Notes under the pieces: generated by a model | Database searches by the model: none | Told to the model about the DNA's origin: nothing | Seen by the model: the letters and a program-made list of their open reading frames with translations, nothing else | Translations under genes and position numbers: made by a program | Assembly: GCA_019828565.1 (NCBI GenBank) | Contig: JAHDYR010000019.1 | Location: 1-64,000, forward strand | Source of the DNA: Carpediemonas membranifera | Lineage: Eukaryota > Fornicata | DNA length: 64,000 nucleotides | Direction: 5' to 3' | Part shown: piece after piece, positions 28,694 to 41,295 of the stretch | Numbering within the stretch: position 1 is the first letter of the stretch | Layout of the letters: each line of letters opens with the position of its first letter

Positions 28694-28707
28694 ATGTTGA
28701 CAGCATG

Positions 28708-28796
28708 TAGAGTGACGTCTTCGCTGCGCTCAGGCTCGGGAAGCTCGGCTGCGCCTCGCCGCTCGCAATACAGTTCGTCCAAAAGGCAATAAACTG
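28708..28796 (+). mobile_element. 5'-truncated 3' end of family A retrotransposon
   Basis: Only the last 89 bp of a family A element: the hairpin-containing 3' UTR from TAGAGTGACG to GGCAATAAACT. It is followed by the 12-bp target TGCTCCCTCCCG (28797-28808) and full-length copy A1. Extreme 5' truncation is usual for target-primed reverse transcription. Confidence 0.8.
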
Positions 28797-28808
28797 TGCT
28801 CCCTCCCG

Positions 28809-31800
28809 AAATGGAAATGTCGTCATTTTCTGTGCCCCAGGCTGATCCTGGAGGCCAGATGGTGACTCGACGACGTACGAGACTCGTATGGCGCGAAAGC
28901 GTCTTCGCCGAGGATGTTCGTGCTCTTCTTACCGAAGTTCATAGCACCTACGCGAAGTTCGTCGACATAAGCCTAATTGACAGACTGTGGTGCGATACGG
29001 ACACGGTGTTCAACACATTGTGCTCTGAAACTGCGGTTGTCGAGCTCATGCGCGACGTCCAGAACAAACACATCGTACGCTTTACCGTGAAAGCCCTGAA
29101 GGCGATTGCTGACAGCTTCAAGGACCTCCTTAAGGCCCACAGCATCACCACACAGGCGCTGCCAACGGCAACTTCGTTGCGTTCTGCAAACACAGCCCCC
29201 AAGTCCATTGCGATTATCGCCTGCACGATACGAGACAACGCTATGCGTCCAGAGACCGCTGCAAATGTCCCTCCCTCTGCAGTAGAGATCGCGACGGACG
29301 ACGAGGGTCTGTCATCGCAGCCTGTTGACGAAGAGGTCCAGGCAGACACGGCAGCTCACGTTTCGGCGGTTGGTTTCCCCTAACCCCGCCATCAGCACCT
29401 CCCACTACCCCTGCTCATCGACCCGATGTCTTCCTTCCCCCGGGTCAGGCCTTGTTCCTCGGAAAGATCGCTCCGCCCAAGCGCGGGCGCGAGAAGTTCA
29501 CACGAGGCCTTATTGAACGATTGAGGGAGGTGAACAACGCGACAGGTGACGACGCCAAGCGGGCTGAGGCTCTTAAGGTTGTAGACTACCCCAAGACGCT
29601 GTACGCACCGCCGTCGGACCGAGGCGGACGACGCGCTAGCGCGAGCAAGTGGCGTCGGACGCTGAACCTGATTCGCCACGGGTTTGTCTCGAAGGCCGCC
29701 ACGTCCATGGTAGCCAATGAGACTGACCTGACACCGACTGAAATCGACGCTCAACTGCGGGACCTCCAGGTTGGGTTCAACGGGCTTTGTCCCGACGTCC
29801 CCATGCGAGACGTCCCCGAGAACCCCCTGCAGTGTGTCGAAGTTTCCTCTAAGACTCTGAAGACCATCCTCAACACACTCAAGTCTGAGGCGGCCCCGGG
29901 GCCCTCCGGGCTATCGTTCCTTCACCTGGAGATCGCCTACAAGACATCAAGGCGCGAACTAGTCCAGGCTCTGCTCCCGCTGGTTCAGGACATCCTGAAC
30001 GGAGAAGCTTACACTGATGTGTTCAGTCATTGCATTCTCGTCCCTGTGCCGAAAGGTGAAGGGAAGGTCCGAGGGGTCGCGATCGGCGACTCTATTCGCC
30101 GTGTGGCGGCAAAGGCACTCGCCTGGTCCGTCCGTAAGCGGCTGGTTGACGTCGATCGTGCCCTGAAGGACCAGTTCGGAGTAGGTGAGAAGTGCGGCTT
30201 GGAGAGGTTGGGAGAGGAGGTGAGTGCAGTCTACCGAAGTGGCGGTACAGTGCTCACACTCGACCTTTCCAACGCCTATGGATGCTTGTCGAGGGCCTTC
30301 GCCATGAAGGTGGTGGCGGCCTACATGCCGGCGCTCATCCCATACCTGTCGACCATGTACCGACGGGGCTTACTTTTCTCTACCTCCGGCATCACCATGA
30401 GGTCGGCTGAAGGCATTCACCAAGGGGACCCGCTCTCGCCAATTCTTTTCAGCTTAGGCGTTAAGCCCATTCTGGACGTCTTGCGCGAGGCTTTCCCTGG
30501 GTGGTGCATCCGTGCCTACCAGGATGACATTGTAGCCACCACTACCCGCCCGCTACAGTCGCCTGGGGTCGGCCGTGAGGCCAACAATCTCACAGAACTC
30601 GCCGCTCAGAAGTTCAACGAGGTTGGCCTCCGCCTCAACCGTGCCAAGTGCGTGCTAGCCCATAAGGATGTCGTTGACGGCAACACAACTGGTGGCGTCC
30701 CACGGAGACGCGATACCAAGCTGGTTGGTGTTCCAATCGGCTCCGCCACGCACATCATGCGGGAGCTAGGCTCTGCTAACCGCAAGGTTATGGAGCTGCT
30801 TGACGCTGCTGCATCGATGGTCTCTGACATTGGCGCGGAAGCCGTCGCCCCTGCCCTCCTAGTGACGAAACTGTGTGCCCTCACCAAGTGGGAGCACTTC
30901 TTCCGCAATGTTTCGCCGGGCGGGGGTGACATGTTCGAGTCGCAACTGGACTTCGAACAGCAGAAGGTGGTCCCCGCCATCCTGAAGCTGCTCCAGTCCA
31001 GCGCAGAGACTGACAAGGACTTCGCCGCAAGGCTCTGTCTGCCGGTCAGTCAAGGCGGGCTCGGATTGGCCATGCCCTCTGTTGTGTGGGCCCCAGCCTA
31101 TCTGGGTGCCGCACGACAACTCATAGAGCTGAAGGTCGAAAGGCCCGAGGCTCTCATCCAAGACGCACTGCCATGCATCCCGGCTCTCGCCGCGACGCCC
31201 AAGGATTGGCCGACATCATATGGCGATGTCAGAAAGCTCTCACTCGAGAGCACGCAGAAGAAGTTGGTACGCCTCCTGCAGGATAACATTTCCAGCCAAC
31301 TGACTGTTTCAGTCGACTCGCCAAACGTGATCAGGTCTCTACTCGCGGCTGATCCAGCCGCTATGGGTCGTAACCCCTGTGACGAGGGTGCTGCACCGAT
31401 GCTTCGCAACCATGTCGGCCTTCCTGCCTTTGAGACAGGCCACGACGTCTGTCCGCTATGCCTGGCCCGTAGTGTTAACCACCGGTCTGTCCCCTGCTCA
31501 GCCGAGCATTCTCTTACCTGTCCCTTCCTGAGGGAGGGGCTGGGATCGGAGCGGCACGACCAAATTCGCGACACGCTCGCCAAACTGCTGCGCGGGCACC
31601 CCTGGCGCGTAAGAGTTGAGCATTGGCTCGGACGGGGCAGCGAGTGGACTGTGGACCGGACCAAACGGGTCAAGGCGCGGGCGGACCTCCTCTTGACCAG
31701 ACCGGGCCATACCGAACCCGTTGTGCTTGACGTAGTGGTGAGCAATCACGCGTCTGCATCTATGCGGAGCAAGAAGGAGCAGTACGCCAACTGGAACGTC

Positions 31801-32249
31801 CGGGTTATTCCCGTGGTCGTTCGCCAGAGTGGTGGTGTTGGTGCTGTGCATGGGAGAGGATGGACCGACGAGATGCGCGACGTTTTGGGCCTTGATGCCG
31901 AAACTGTTGGGCAGATTGCCGACGCGGTCATGATGGCCTGTATGCGGCAGCAAGTTCATGTGTTCCATGCGTTCATGCGCCAGGCGGATGCTGCGCACCG
32001 TCAAGCTGAGGCTAATGGCCTCAACCACTAATACTGATGTTGTTTCTGTACTTTGAGCGTGATCTGCGCGTTATTCGCGTTCGCGTTCGTTGTGACTGAG
32101 TGGAGAGTCGAAAGGGAGATTTCGGAGCGAGCAGTGCCTCAAACCCGGCATACTGACCACTAGAGTGACGTCTTCGCTGCGCTCAGGCTCGCGAAGCTCG
32201 GCTGCGCCTCGCCGCTCGCAATACAGTTCGTCCAAAAGGCAATAAACGA
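28809..32249 (+). mobile_element. Non-LTR retrotransposon family A, copy A1 (full length)
   Basis: 3441 bp between two copies of the tRNA-Thr-derived 12-mer (28797-28808 and 32250-32261). One long coding region, an essentially absent 5' UTR (ATG at 28811), and a 218-bp 3' UTR ending in GGCAATAAACGA with a CTTCGC/GCGAAG hairpin (32172-32196). There is no poly(A) tail. Confidence 0.9.
28811..32031 (+). CDS. Family A polyprotein: reverse transcriptase and RLE endonuclease (one frameshift)
   Basis: Single protein of about 1070 residues that would nick the tRNA-Thr gene and reverse-transcribe the element RNA in place. Starts MEMSSFSVPQ. One C is missing from a C-run near 29382, which stops the first frame; the main frame runs from 29452. 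RT blocks: AAPGPSGLSFLH, LDLSNAYGCLSRAF (motif A Asp), EGIHQGDPLSPILFSL (B), AYQDDIVATT (C, catalytic YxDD), GLRLNRAKC (D) and LVGVPIGS (E). Then a CCHC-type knuckle (CPLC...EHSLTC) and an RLE endonuclease core (RADLLL then VVLDVVVSN). No N-terminal zinc finger is seen, unlike R2. Clade is likely close to CRE, NeSL or Giardia Genie. Confidence 0.88.
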
Positions 32250-32261
32250 TGCTCCCTCCCA

Positions 32262-35200
32262 AAATGGAAATGTCGTCATTTTCTGCGCCCCAGGCTGATC
32301 CTGGAGGCCAGATGGCGATGAGAGTTTCCATAACGTCCGATTGGCGCGAAAACGCGCTTGCTCGGGACGTACAGCTTCTGCTGCAGACTGTTCGTACCGA
32401 CTACGCGAAATTCGTCAATGCTGAGTTCATTGACGCACGTTGGTGCAATGTAGAGACAGTGTTTGATACGCTGTGCTCCGAAGCGGCCATCGTCGAGCTG
32501 ATGAAGGACGTGAACAACAAGAAGATTGTGCGTTTGACGGTGAGAGCACTGAAGGACATCGTAGATTCATTCAAGCGGCTCTTAGACGCGGCGGGTGTTA
32601 CTCTTAGCAGTACTCCCAAAGCAACACCGCTGCGTTCTGCCAAAACAGCTCCGTCGGTGGCGGCCGAATTCTTCCGAGAGATCAGGAGAAACGTGATGGG
32701 CAACAACGACCCTGCCAGTCTCCTTCCATCTGTCGAAGAGGTCCACGCCCCTGGTAGCCAGCTGTCATCGCAGCCGAGCGCAGCAGCGCACGTCACCGCG
32801 GTGGGCTTCACCGCAAGCCCCCCGACTGCCCCTCCCGCTCACCCAGCCCATCGACCCGACGTGTTCCTACCACCGGGACAGGCTCTCTTCCTTGGCAAGA
32901 TCGCTCCCCCCAAGAGGGGACGCGAGAAATTCGCCAGAGGCCTGATCGAGAAGCTCAAGCGGGTGGCCCTCGTGGAGAGCGAGGACGAGAAGCGCGCGGC
33001 CCTGAGGACGGTACTCGAGTACCCGAAGGCGCTGTACGCACCGCCGGTTGCATCGAAAGGCCCCAAGCGCCGCCCGTCCAAGTGGCGTAAGGTGATGCGA
33101 CTGGTTCGCCACGGGTTCGTGTCCAAGGCAGCCACTGCGCTGGTAGCTGAGGATGCGGGCCTGTCACCACAGGAGGTGGATGTAGAGCTGAAGAGACTGC
33201 AGGAGGATTACAGTGGCCTGCGCCCAGATGTTCCGTTTAAGGACGTCCCCGCAGAGCCACTGCAGTCAGTTGAGGTGTCCGCTAGGACCCTCAAGACTGT
33301 ACTACACGCTCTAAAGGCCGAGGCGGCCCCAGGGCCGTCGGGCTTGTCCTTCCTCCATATCAGAATAGCAGCGAAGGTGGCCAGACATGACCTCATCGCC
33401 GCATTGATGCCGATCGTACAGGACATCCTGAACGGCGAGACCTACACCGCGGTATTGAGCCACTGCATCATTGTCCCGGTCCCCAAGGGGGCTGGGAAGA
33501 TCCGAGGAGTGGCCATCGGGGACTCGCTTCGGCGGGTTGCGGCGAAGGCTCTCGCCTGGGCTGTGAGGGCCCGCCTGGTCGACGTCGACCGGACCCTCAA
33601 GGATCAGTATGGGGTGGGGGAGAAGTGCGGCCTGGAGAGGCTGAGTGACAGCGTGACAAGGGTCTACAAGGAGGGAGGGACTGTTGTCTCCCTCGACTTA
33701 TCGAACGCTTATGGATGCCTATCTAGGGCGTTCATGTTCGACGTGGTACGCGCTTACATGCCTGCTCTCATGCCCTACCTGTCTACGATGTATCGCCAAG
33801 GGCTCCTATTCTCCACGTCAGGAGGAGTGATAAGGTCAGCTGAGGGCATACATCAAGGAGATCCCCTGTCCCCTATTCTGTTCAGCCTGGGCATCAAGCC
33901 CATTCTGGACGTTCTGCGCGAGGCGTTCCCGGGTTGGCACCTCCAAGCGTACCAAGACGATCTAGTCGCCACGACTGATCGGCCTTTGCAGACGCCCGGT
34001 GTCGGCCGAGAGGCTAACAACCTTGTCGAGATCGCGAGGGAGAAGTTCCTCGAAGTCGGCCTGCGGCTCAACAAGTCGAAGTGCGTTGTGGCGCACAGAG
34101 ACGTTACCGACGGCAACACCTCGGGAGGCGTCCCAAGAAGACGCAGCCTAAACCTCGTGGGCGTTCCGGTTGGGTCCGCTGCTCATGCGATGGGTGAGTT
34201 GGCCAAGGTCAACAGTCGCGTGATGCAACTCCTTAACGCTGCCGGAGAGATGGTGGCCAAGGAGGGGCCGGAGGCAACTGCCCCTGCGTTGATCATTGCG
34301 AAGTATTGTGCGCTCACAAAGTGGGAGCACTTCTTCCGAAACGTTCCCCCCGCAACGGGTGGAGTCGGCAACGGTCTCTACGAGGCTGAGCTCGGATTTG
34401 AGAAGAAAGAGGCGGTCCCGGCCATCCTCCGAATCCTGTCGAGCGAGGCTGAGGTCGATGACGACTTTGCTCTCCGCCTGAGTATGCCGGTAGAAAGACG
34501 CGGGCTTGCGCTGGCAATGCCATCAGTCGTGTGGGCTCCCGCGTTCCTCGCGGCCACGAGACAACTGGCAGGGCTGGGTGTTACACGCTCACCTGACAGC
34601 GTGACGGGTGCCATCAAGTGTCTCCCGCCCCAGCTCAACACGCCGTCGAACTGGCCTAGTGGCTTGGACGATGTGAAGGCTCTTGACGCCGACCACACGC
34701 AGAAGAACTTGGTTCGCCTCGTTGAGGAATCTATTGCCACCAAGCTCTCTGTGAGTGCCGCCGTCTCGCCCAACGTCGTTCGGTCGTTCATGATGGTCGA
34801 CCCGACCTCTCTTGGGCGCTCGGTAACCGATGCCGCTGTTGCCCCCATCTTCCGCAATCACCTGGGCCTCCCCGCATTCACGCCCGGATTTGACGTCTGC
34901 CCTCTCTGCAGGGTACGCACCGTGAACCACCAGTCCGTTGTGTGCAACGCTACTCACACCCTGTGCTGCCCATGCCTCCGTGGAGGCCTGGACGACGAGC
35001 GTCACAACGCTATCAAGGACGGGCTGGTGAGAGACCTGAAGGGTTATGGCTGGAGAGTCCAGTCCAAGGTGTGGTTGAACAAGGCCAGTGAGTGGACCAT
35101 TGACCGGACCAAGCCTATGAAGGCGCGGGCGGACATCCTCCCTCACGAAACCTGGCGTGAAGGCAATCGTCATTGACAACGTCGTCAGCAACCACGTGTC

Positions 35201-35696
35201 TCAGGCCATGACGAGCAAGCGCGCCCAGTACTCCAACTGGGACGTCAAGCTCATACCCGCGGTGACGCTTCACAACGGTGACGTTGGAAGAGTGCACGGA
35301 AGGGGCTGGACGGACGATTTGCGCGATGAACTTGGTCTTAAGGCTGAGCAGGTCCGCGAGATGGCTGATAACGCTTTCTTGGCGTGCATGAGAGGGCAAG
35401 TGCACACATATGCAGCGTTCATCAAGCAATGCGACGCAGCACATGCTGCAGCAGAGGATTTGGGCCTCTCCCACTAATTGTTACTCAATTCTGATATTGG
35501 TGTAGCAATCGGCTCGTGCAGAGCGCTTCAGAGTGTTCTTGTTGGTTTTGTTGACTCGCCAGCGACTCACTGGATGGAGCGACGGAGGACCCCGACGCAC
35601 CCCATAGCCTCAAACTGCTTCGCTGCGCTCAGGCTCGCGAAGCTCGGCTGCGCCTCGCCGCTCGCTAGACAGTTTGTCGTTGATTACATAAAAGTT
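32262..35696 (+). mobile_element. Non-LTR retrotransposon family B, copy B1 (full length)
   Basis: 3435 bp between 12-mers at 32250-32261 (last base A instead of G) and 35697-35708. It shares about the first 60 bp and the 3' hairpin with family A, although the proteins differ throughout. The 3' end is ...GATTACATAAAAGTT. Confidence 0.9.
32264..35477 (+). CDS. Family B polyprotein: reverse transcriptase and RLE endonuclease (one frameshift)
   Basis: About 1070 residues, MEMSSFSAPQ at the start (ATG at 32264; ATG at 32249 would add residues encoded by the target sequence). RT blocks as in family A with AYQDDLVATT as the catalytic motif and LDLSNAYGCLSRAF as motif A. The C-terminal knuckle has CPLCRVRTVNH and an RLE core (KARADILLT, then VIDNVVSNH). 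An extra C near 35142 moves the last 100 codons to another frame (35157-35477) within the endonuclease. B2 and B3 lack this insertion. Confidence 0.88.
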
Positions 35697-35708
35697 TGCT
35701 CCCTCCCG

Positions 35709-38700
35709 AAATGGAAATGTCGTCATTTTCTGCGCCCCAGGCTGATCCTGGAGGCCAGATGGCGATGAGAGTTTCCATAACGTCCGATTGGCGCGAAAAC
35801 GCGCTTGTTCGGGACGTACAGCTTCTGCTGCAGACTGTTCGTACCGACTACGCGAAATTCGTCAATGCTGAGTTCATTGACGCACGTTGGTGCAATGTAG
35901 AGACAGTGTTTGATACGCTGTGCTCCGAAGCGGCCATCGTCGAGCTGATGAAGGACGTGAACAACAAGAAGATTGTGCGTTTGACGGTGAGAGCACTGAA
36001 GGACATCGTAGATTCCTTCAAGCGGCTCTTAGACGCGGCGGGTGTTACTCTTAGCAGTACTCCCAAAGCAACACCGCTGCGTTCTGCCAAAACAGCTCCG
36101 TCGGTGGCGGCCGAATTCTTCCGAGAGATCAGGAGAAACGTGATGGGCAACAACGACCCTGCCAGTCTCCTTCCATCTGTCGAAGAGGTCCACGCCCCTG
36201 GTAGCCAGCTGTCATCGCAGCCGAGCGCAGCAGCGCACGTCACCGCGGTGGGCTTCACCGCAAGCCCCCCGACTGCCCCCTCCCGCTCACCCAGCCCATC
36301 GACCCGACGTGTTCCTACCACCGGGACAGGCTCTCTTCCTTGGCAAGATCGCTCCCCCCAAGAGGGGACGCGAGAAATTCGCCAGAGGCCTGATCGAGAA
36401 GCTCAAGCGGGTGGCCCTCGTGGAGAGCGAGGACGAGAAGCGCGCGGCCCTGAGGACGGTACTCGAGTACCCGAAGGCGCTGTACGCACCGCCGGTTGCA
36501 TCGAAAGGCCCCAAGCGCCGCCCGTCCAAGTGGCGTAAGGTGATGCGACTGGTTCGCCACGGGTTCGTGTCCAAGGCAGCCACTGCGCTGGTAGCTGAGG
36601 ATGCGGGCCTGTCACCACAGGAGGTGGATGTAGAGCTGAAGAGACTGCAGGAGGATTACAGTGGCCTGCGCCCAGATGTTCCGTTTAAGGACGTCCCCGC
36701 AGAGCCACTGCAGTCAGTTGAGGTGTCCGCTAGGACCCTCAAGACTGTACTACACGCTCTAAAGGCCGAGGCGGCCCCAGGGCCGTCGGGCTTGTCCTTC
36801 CTCCATATCAGAATAGCAGCGAAGGTGGCCAGACATGACCTCATCGCCGCATTGATGCCGATCGTACAGGACATCCTGAACGGCGAGACCTACACCGCGG
36901 TATTGAGCCACTGCATCATTGTCCCGGTCCCCAAGGGGGCTGGGAAGATCCGAGGAGTGGCCATCGGGGACTCGCTTCGGCGGGTTGCGGCGAAGGCTCT
37001 CGCCTGGGCTGTGAGGGCCCGCCTGGTCGACGTCGACCGGACCCTCAAGGATCAGTATGGGGTGGGGGAGAAGTGCGGCCTGGAGAGGCTGAGTGACAGC
37101 GTGACCAGGGTCTACGAGGAGGGAGGAACTGTTGTCTCCCTCGACTTATCGAACGCTTATGGATGCCTATCTAGGGCGTTCATGTTCGACGTGGTACGCG
37201 CTTACATGCCTGCTCTCATGCCCTACCTGTCTACGATGTATCGCCAAGGGCTCCTATTCTCCACGTCAGGAGGAGTGATGAGGTCAGCTGAGGGCATACA
37301 TCAAGGAGATCCCCTGTCCCCTATTCTGTTCAGCCTGGGCATCAAGCCCATTCTGGACGTTCTGCGCGAGGCGTTCCCGGGTTGGCACCTCCAAGCGTAC
37401 CAAGACGATCTAGTCGCCACGACTGATCGGCCTTTGCAGACGCCCGGTGTCGGCCGAGAGGCTAACAACCTTGTCGAGATCGCGAGGGAGAAGTTCCTCG
37501 AAGTCGGCCTGCGGCTCAACAAGTCGAAGTGCGTTGTGGCGCACAGAGACGTTACCGACGGCAACACCTCGGGAGGCGTCCCAAGAAGACGCAGCCTAAA
37601 CCTCGTGGGCGTTCCGGTTGGGTCCGCTGCTCATGCGATGGGTGAGTTGGCCAAGGTCAACAGTCGCGTGATGCAACTCCTTAACGCTGCCGGAGAGATG
37701 GTGGCCAAGGAGGGGCCGGAGGCAACTGCCCCTGCGTTGATCATTGCGAAGTATTGTGCGCTCACAAAGTGGGAGCACTTCTTCCGTAACGTTCCCCCCG
37801 CAACGGGTGGAGTCGGCAACGGTCTCTACGAGGCTGAGCTCGGATTTGAGAAGAAAGAGGCGGTCCCGGCCATCCTCCGAATCCTGTCGAGCGAGGCTGA
37901 GGTCGATGACGACTTTGCTCTCCGCCTGAGTATGCCGGTCGAAAGACGCGGGCTTGCGCTGGCAATGCCATCAGTCGTGTGGGCTCCCGCGTTCCTCGCG
38001 GCCACGAGACAACTGGCAGGGCTGGGTGTTACACGCTCACCTGACAGCGTGACGGGTGCCATCAAGTGTCTCCCGCCCCAGCTCAACACGCCGTCGAACT
38101 GGCCTAGTGGCTTGGACGATGTGAAGGCTCTTGACGCCGACCACACGCAGAAGAACTTGGTTCGCCTCGTTGAGGAATCTATTGCCACCAAGCTCTCTGT
38201 GAGTGCCGCCGTCTCGCCCAACGTCGTTCGGTCGTTCATGATGGTCGACCCGACCTCTCTTGGGCGCTCGGTAACCGATGCCGCTGTTGCCCCCATCTTC
38301 CGCAATCACCTGGGCCTCCCCGCATTCACGCCCGGATTTGACGTCTGCCCTCTCTGCAGGGTACGCACCGTGAACCACCAGTCCGTTGTGTGCAACGCTA
38401 CTCACACCCTGTGCTGCCCATGCCTCCGTGGAGGCCTGGACGACGAGCGTCACAACGCTATCAAGGACGGGCTGGTGAGAGACCTGAAGGGTTATGGCTG
38501 GAGAGTCCAGTCCGAGGTGTGGTTGAACAAGGCCAGTGAGTGGACCATTGACCGGACCAAGCCTATGAAGGCGCGGGCGGACATCCTCCTCACGAAACCT
38601 GGCGTGAAGGCAATCGTCATTGACAACGTCGTCAGCAACCACGTGTCTCAGGCCATGACGAGCAAGCGCGCCCAGTACTCCAACTGGGACGTCAAGCTCA

Positions 38701-38865
38701 TACCCGCGGTGACGCTTCACAACGGTGACGTTGGAAGAGTGCACGGAAGGGGCTGGACGGACGATTTGCGCGATGAACTTGGTCTTAAGGCTGAGCAGGT
38801 CCGCGAGATGGCTGATAACGCTTTCTTGGCGTGCATGAGAGGGCAAGTGCACACATATGCAGCGT
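35709..38865 (+). mobile_element. Family B retrotransposon, copy B2 (3'-truncated)
   Basis: It follows the 12-mer at 35697-35708 and is nearly identical to B1 up to 38865 (CATATGCAGCGT), then switches abruptly to DIRS-like sequence. The last 20 codons and the whole 3' UTR are missing. A missing 3' end is not expected from target-primed insertion, so this is a later deletion, recombination or an assembly join. Confidence 0.85.
35711..38865 (+). CDS. Family B RT-endonuclease, copy B2 (frameshift, truncated C-terminus)
   Basis: An extra C in the CTGCCCCCTCCC run near 36280 separates the N-terminal 190 codons from the main frame (36309-38867, 852 codons). RT and RLE blocks are complete (AYQDDLVATT, KARADILLTKPG, VIDNVVSNH). 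The protein is truncated 20 residues early by fusion to the downstream DIRS DNA, where a TAG follows at once. Confidence 0.85.
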
Positions 38866-40000
38866 AGCGGACTCTGGCCGGCGGGGGATCGCTCTGCAGG
38901 ACAGCAAGCGGCAGAAGTACCTCTCACGAGTCAGGGAGGCCTTGGCATCGGGGGCCACGACACACAGCATGCAGCGGTTGTTGGGCAATCTCGGCTTTGC
39001 AGCCATCATTTGGCCGGAGGGCCGAGCCGCTATCAGACCCCTCCAGAGAGCCCAACTGAAGGACCGCTACCGCACACTCATATCCGGCGAAGCGAGAGAA
39101 GCACTGATCCAATGGGAGCGCCGCTTATCACGGCCATCTCCGATAAGGTCCTTCCAAGAGCTGCTTCACCTGTGGGGTCTGTCTCCGACGCTCCACATCA
39201 CAGCGATGACAGACGCCTCTCTCTCAGGACTCGGCGGAGTGATCACAATCCCGGGCCGTCAACCCTTCACCTTCACCAGGCCGGCCCCGGTGGACGAGCA
39301 CATCACATTGCTCGAGTTCCGAGCAGTGGAACAAGCAGTGAGACTGATCCTAGCAGAGCCGTTGACAGACGCGGAGGTCACCATCTACTCCGACTCGGTG
39401 GCAGCAGTCAGCTGGTGGAACAAGCAAGGCTCAACCAAGGCTCCGCAGTTTGTAGACTCAGTCATACGGGACCTGCTACCCACACTGAGCGAAAGGGCCA
39501 TCAGGATAAGGCTCCTTCACGTCTCTGGTCACTTGAACGTCCAAGCCGACGCATTGTCGAGGTCCGAAACGCTCTCAGCGCCTCGTCGGATCATCGACAG
39601 GATCACAGCCGAGTGGGGTCCCATGCAGAAAGAGATCTGGCCCTCCGAGTGGCTTGGAGCTCGAGTAGAACACAGCCCGTCGACGGTCGACGACAGCAGG
39701 TTCATAGACATGGACTGGTCGACAGGAAGGTGGCTAGCAGTGACACCCTTCGCGCTCCTATCAGCAGTATATGCAAAGCTGTGCCACCTCCACATTGCAA
39801 GGACCACACAGCCGAGATCCCTACCAAGTGCCCTCGTCCTGCTAGTGTCCGACTGCAGATCGCCGACGGCAGTTGCGCTGAGAGAGCTGACTCCGCACCG
39901 CATGTTCTTCAGAGTCAAAGCGGAGGACGCGGACCTATCAGCGATCACCCCCTGCAGGCGGACGGCACATACCGATTGGCGGCCCTGTTTGTGGGAGTGA
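38866..40000 (+). CDS. DIRS-like retrotransposon: RT C-terminus and RNase H (partial)
   Basis: 5'-truncated. The first 100 residues look like the RT thumb/connection (SRVREALASGATTHSMQRLLGNLGFA). The RNase H follows with its acidic residues: ITAMTDASLSGLGG (D), LLEFRAVEQA (E), VTIYSDSVAAVSWW (D) and VSGHLNVQADALSR (H and D). This DASxxGxGG to ADALSR arrangement is characteristic of DIRS/Ngaro-type elements. It overlaps the start of the tyrosine-recombinase frame, as often seen in DIRS elements. The catalytic RT part is absent. Confidence 0.8.
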
Positions 40001-40028
40001 CATCTTCACCATCTCCCTCGAGGGTGAC

Positions 40029-40893
40029 ATGTTAAGTGGATTCGTAGACAAGCGCCACGTCGCGGGTGTGCTCCAACAGTTCTCGGGTTTCTGGGGTGCC
40101 CTTCCACCTGACACTAGCAGCATCGAAGTCATAAGAGCATGGGCCAAGGACCAAGCCTCGAGGGTCACCAAGGATACAATCACCTCGAAGTGGAGCCTAA
40201 TCCGTCGCTTCTTCGGCCGGGTGTCATCATGGGAACCACCGCTGGACGCCGACGCAGTCATCAAAGAGCAGGCAAGGAACGCTCTTGGGAAGCTTAGAGG
40301 GCCTGCTCTCCCGATTCGCGCGCACACTCTGGTTGACAGGCTTCGGGCTGCCCACCCTCAGTCTCGAGACGACGACCTTTGGAAGGAGGCTTTCGCCTTT
40401 GCACTGACCACCTACGCCACGACCTCCAGGCCAGGAGAGATCTATGCCCTGCATGTTGGTGACGTTAGAGCGGAGAGCGCGCCGCGGGCTAAGAATCTCC
40501 ATCCACGGCACTAAGACCCGGCGAGTGGTCGTTGAGAAGCTCGTCCCGAGAGTCGACGGGGAGCTAGACCCGGCTCACTGGCTATCTGAGGTCCTAGTCA
40601 ATAGGATAGATGCAGGCGCGGTGGCCGAAGACCCTCTCTGGTCGCACCCCTACTCAGTCATTGAGGACCAGGTGAAGGGCATCATCTCCACGCAGGCTCG
40701 GCTGCACGGTCTGCGCCGCGGGAGCGCGGCTGACCTGGTTCTGATGGGTATCCCTATCCCGGTTGTTGCGGCGAAGGGCACATGGGCTGACCAGAACTCA
40801 TTGATCCGTTATGTGGAAGACGTGCTTCGCCTGGACTACAGCACGTCCGTAGCCCCGTTCAGAGCCTTATTAGAGAAGGATAAGAAGAGATAA
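40029..40893 (+). CDS. DIRS-like tyrosine recombinase (one frameshift)
   Basis: Predicted to integrate the circular DNA form without an endonuclease. The N-terminal SAM-like part has TKDTITSKWSLIRRFF. The catalytic Arg is in TTSRPGEIYALHVGDV. A frame change near 40470-40490 joins to GLRISIHGTKTRR. HGLRRGSA gives the H-x-x-R pair, and RYVEDVLRLDY holds the Tyr candidate after KGTWADQ. All catalytic positions are therefore present across two frames (40029-40514 and 40444-40893). Confidence 0.75.
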
Positions 40894-41253
40894 GCCCCTC
40901 AAAGCCATTGAGGAGTGGCTGCGAGGGGTATGATTGTGGGCCTTAGTGAGGCTAATCATAAACCTTGATGGACAAGGTGATATTGGCTATTTGGAAGCCG
41001 TTAAGGCTTTAGAGTCTCTTTTAGGCTCGATGGTTCAATAATTGCGCATCAGATGAAGAAATTGCGCAACAAAAGTGAAAAATCGCTAGAACTCCTCAAC
41101 GAAGCGCCGTTGAGGGCTATAGACCTCGTTTTGAGCTCTTTGTGTTGGCATATGCAATGAATTGCAGCCGGGGCACAGCTTGCATGAAAGACATCGAGAG
41201 TGTCTTAAAGTGCACCGATCGGCTGCAATCGCTTGGGCGGCGACTGGTTCCCT

Positions 41254-41295
41254 GTGGGAATGGACGGAGTCTACCGGATCGTCAGCCTGTCTGAC
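41254..41295 (+). repeat. 42-bp direct repeat, copy 1
   Basis: GTGGGAATGGACGGAGTCTA... through CTGTCTGAC is identical to 41565-41606. Spacing is 311 bp. Confidence 0.85.
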
